DNA of 64,000 bases from Xylanibacter ruminicola Ga6B6 (GTDB lineage Bacteria > Bacteroidota > Bacteroidia > Bacteroidales > Bacteroidaceae), in the NCBI RefSeq assembly GCF_000687715.1, contig NZ_JHXD01000001.1, forward strand, positions 62,001 to 126,000. Direction: 5' to 3'. Positions 62,065 through 64,000 of the stretch are shown in pieces. The notes under the pieces are model-generated. The model worked only from the letters and a program-made list of their open reading frames with translations. It was not told the DNA's origin and ran no database searches. Position 1 is the stretch's first letter, and each line of letters opens with the position of its first letter. A program made the translations under genes and the position numbers.

Positions 62065-64000
62065 ATGAAAAGAACTGCATTATCCATTTTCGCATGCGTG
62101 GTTGCACTTACAGCAACGGCACAACTCAATGTAAAGGAGTTTAAACTTAGCAATGGCATGACCGTTTGGGTTAACGAAGACCACTCGCAGCCCAAGGTGT
62201 TTGGTGCCGTTGTGGTGAGGGCGGGCGCAAAGGATTGCCCCAATACCGGTATTGCCCATTACTTTGAGCACATTATGTTTAAGGGTACCGACCGCTTGGG
62301 CACCATCGATTACGCAGCCGAAAAGCCCCTGCTTGATAGTATTTCTGCCCAGTACGACCTGCTGTCGCAGACTAAGGATGAGGCTGAGCGAAAGCTGATT
62401 CAGCAGCACATTAACCAGCTGAGCCTGAAAGCTGCCGATTATGTGATACCTAACGAGTTTAACCGTCTGATATCAAAGTATGGCGGTAGCGGTTTGAATG
62501 CGGGCACTGGTTACGATATGACCTACTATTACAACGAGTTTTTGCCCCATTTCATCGAGCAGTGGTGCTGGCTCAACTCTGAGCGACTGATAAACCCCGT
62601 GTATCGTGGATTCCAGGGCGAATTGGAGAATGTGTACGAGGAAAAGAACCGTTCGGCCGATGGTATGGGCAATGCAATGGAGAAAGTGATGGGTGCTGTG
62701 TTCAAGACTCAGCCTTATGGCTATCCCATCATTGGTTCTACCGAGAATCTGAAAAACCCGCGCCTGTCGGATATGGCCGAATTCTACAAGAAATACTATG
62801 TAGCCTCGAATATGGGTCTGATTCTCTGTGGCGACATTACCTCCAGCGACGACTTGACTGCCCTGCTTGAAAAGACGTTCGGGCGTGTGCAGACGGGTCC
62901 TGTGCCACAGCGTGGATATAGTCCGATGCCGGAGATTTCGGCTGGTGAGCGACAGGAGGTTATACTCCCCATACCGCTTATTGGTGCTGAGGCATTGGTA
63001 TTCAAGGGGGCTACCGATTACGAGCCTGACGCTAATGCTCTGGATCTGGCCAACAGTCTGCTTTCTAACGGCAAAGCTGGATTGCTCGACTCGCTGATGA
63101 ACGAGCATAAGGTGATGGCATCGCTCGCCCTGAACGTAGGTTTCGACGATGCCGCAGGTACAGCCGTGCTCATCATTCCCAAGCTGTTTGGAAAGATGAA
63201 AACTGCCGAAGGACGCGTGATGGAGCAGATTCAGCAGGTGATGGCTGGTAACTTTAGCGATGCTCAGTTGGAAGCCCTGAAACAAGAGGAGGTAATGGAT
63301 GCAGAGAAGCATCTGGAAACCATCAGCAGCCGTTCTGAGTTGCTGGTCGACCTGTTCTCGAAAGGCAAGACCTGGCAGGATGCACTCGATAAAATCGAAA
63401 GAATTAAGCATCTTACCAAGGCCGATGTGGTAGCCGCCGCCAAGAAGTACTATGGCGCCAACTACGTAACGCTGGTAAAGAAATTCGGCACACCTAAGAA
63501 GGAAACACTGAAACAGCCTGGCTACAAGCCCATTCAGCCTAAGAATGTAGACGCCAAGTCGGACTTTGCCCGCCAGCTGGAGCAGATATCTGTGAAACAG
63601 ACCGAAATACGTACCGTTGACCTGCAGACGGCTGCAGATACCAGACAGCTGAGCAATCACGCCACTTTATATTATAAGCTGAATCCCATCAACGATATCT
63701 TTACCTTTACGCTGCGCTTTAAGGAGGGCAAGCTGCATACACCAGCACTCGACGTCCTGAGCTCGTATCTCTCGTCGTTAGGTACCGACTCGCTCAAGAA
63801 ACAGCAGTTGGAGAAGGCTTGGCAGCAGATAAACACCACGCTGGAAATAGGCGCTGGTGGCCGCACATTCGGGTTCACCCTTACAGGTCCCGATAAGCAG
63901 TTCGAACCTGCCCTCCGTCTGTTGGCACATTTCTTGCGCTCGGCCAAGGGCGACGATGAGGCGCTGAGCGACGCTAAGGACGAGGATAAGGTTGACCGCA
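62065..64000 (+). CDS. Periplasmic M16 zinc peptidase (3' end cut by window edge)
   Basis: At least 645 codons. Signal peptide (LSIFACVVALTATAQ) then the inverted zinc motif HYFEHIMFKGT (HxxEH, about 66-70) and a third ligand Glu in ENVYEEKNRSADG. The second, usually inactive, M16 half starts near residue 520. These processing-protease-like enzymes degrade short peptides; Bacteroidota copies are periplasmic. The active site is intact in the first half; the end is beyond 64000. Confidence 0.92.
   Translation, partial: MKRTALSIFACVVALTATAQLNVKEFKLSNGMTVWVNEDHSQPKVFGAVVVRAGAKDCPNTGIAHYFEHIMFKGTDRLGTIDYAAEKPLLDSISAQYDLLSQTKDEAERKLIQQHINQLSLKAADYVIPNEFNRLISKYGGSGLNAGTGYDMTYYYNEFLPHFIEQWCWLNSERLINPVYRGFQGELENVYEEKNRSADGMGNAMEKVMGAVFKTQPYGYPIIGSTENLKNPRLSDMAEFYKKYYVASNMGLILCGDITSSDDLTALLEKTFGRVQTGPVPQRGYSPMPEISAGERQEVILPIPLIGAEALVFKGATDYEPDANALDLANSLLSNGKAGLLDSLMNEHKVMASLALNVGFDDAAGTAVLIIPKLFGKMKTAEGRVMEQIQQVMAGNFSDAQLEALKQEEVMDAEKHLETISSRSELLVDLFSKGKTWQDALDKIERIKHLTKADVVAAAKKYYGANYVTLVKKFGTPKKETLKQPGYKPIQPKNVDAKSDFARQLEQISVKQTEIRTVDLQTAADTRQLSNHATLYYKLNPINDIFTFTLRFKEGKLHTPALDVLSSYLSSLGTDSLKKQQLEKAWQQINTTLEIGAGGRTFGFTLTGPDKQFEPALRLLAHFLRSAKGDDEALSDAKDEDKVDR

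Noticed and set aside
62473..63660. A 395-codon open frame on the minus strand opposite the M16 peptidase
   Set aside because: The plus-strand frame encodes a clear HxxEH peptidase with signal peptide; the opposite frame has no recognisable domain or promoter.

Overview
This 64 kb window reads as one chromosomal segment of a Bacteroidota bacterium, most likely Prevotella or a close relative. The evidence is direct: many genes are preceded by the phylum-type promoter (TTTG, 19-20 bp, TAnnTTTG), Shine-Dalgarno sequences are weak or absent, and there are two SusC/BtuB-type TonB-dependent receptors, a BtuG-like lipoprotein, an OMthi-PnuT thiamine operon, tandem NSS transporters, and the typical block mnmG-apt-uvrC-dtd-MazG-deoC. 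No rRNA, tRNA, CRISPR array, prophage or insertion sequence was recognised. Genus-level assignment is inference.

Layout. 1-1959: 3'-truncated secreted GH36 alpha-galactosidase. 2078-2653: manganese exporter mntP. 2726-10755 plus a riboswitch to about 11004: vitamin B12 acquisition. A cobalamin-riboswitch operon on the minus strand encodes BtuB-like receptor, BtuG-like propeller lipoprotein, an uncharacterised secreted protein, a DUF4465 lipoprotein and a BtuF-like binding protein. It converges on a plus-strand pair, an ABC ATPase and a CobD-like enzyme. 11183-16811: LD-carboxypeptidase, mutS, lgt, ychF. 16885-20738: a Tat/iron-sulfur redox cluster (aldo/keto reductase with ferredoxin domain, NapH-NapG-like fusion, TatC, TatA). 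20821-28480: HhH protein, two NSS transporters, VanZ, CYTH, a 52-residue membrane protein, prfB, acyl-CoA ligase. 28554-31634: TPP-riboswitch operon for thiamine uptake. 31784-41241: Na/Pi cotransporter, TGS-uridine-kinase-like protein, polA, polyprenyl synthase, deoC, MazG-like, small membrane protein, dtd. 41568-49949: uvrC, apt, mnmG, rhodanese, S41 protease, topoisomerase IV subunit B, with two parS-like sites flanking apt. 49946-64000: mainly housekeeping genes (methyltransferase, ybeY, coaD, ruvB, lemA, dusB, dprA), a CE2-like esterase and a truncated M16 peptidase.

The most unusual non-coding signal is a set of four intergenic arrays with an exact 22-bp period (11099-11186, 31714-31757, 39161-39248, 41523-41566). 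Each array has its own, mostly palindromic, core sequence, and each ends within about 30 bp of the stop codon of a minus-strand gene. The units differ in sequence between loci but share period, architecture and position. A 31-bp inverted repeat enclosing a very AT-rich core (41339-41499) and the two parS-like sites (43489-43504 and 44071-44086) lie in the same neighbourhood, which suggests, without proving, an origin-proximal location.
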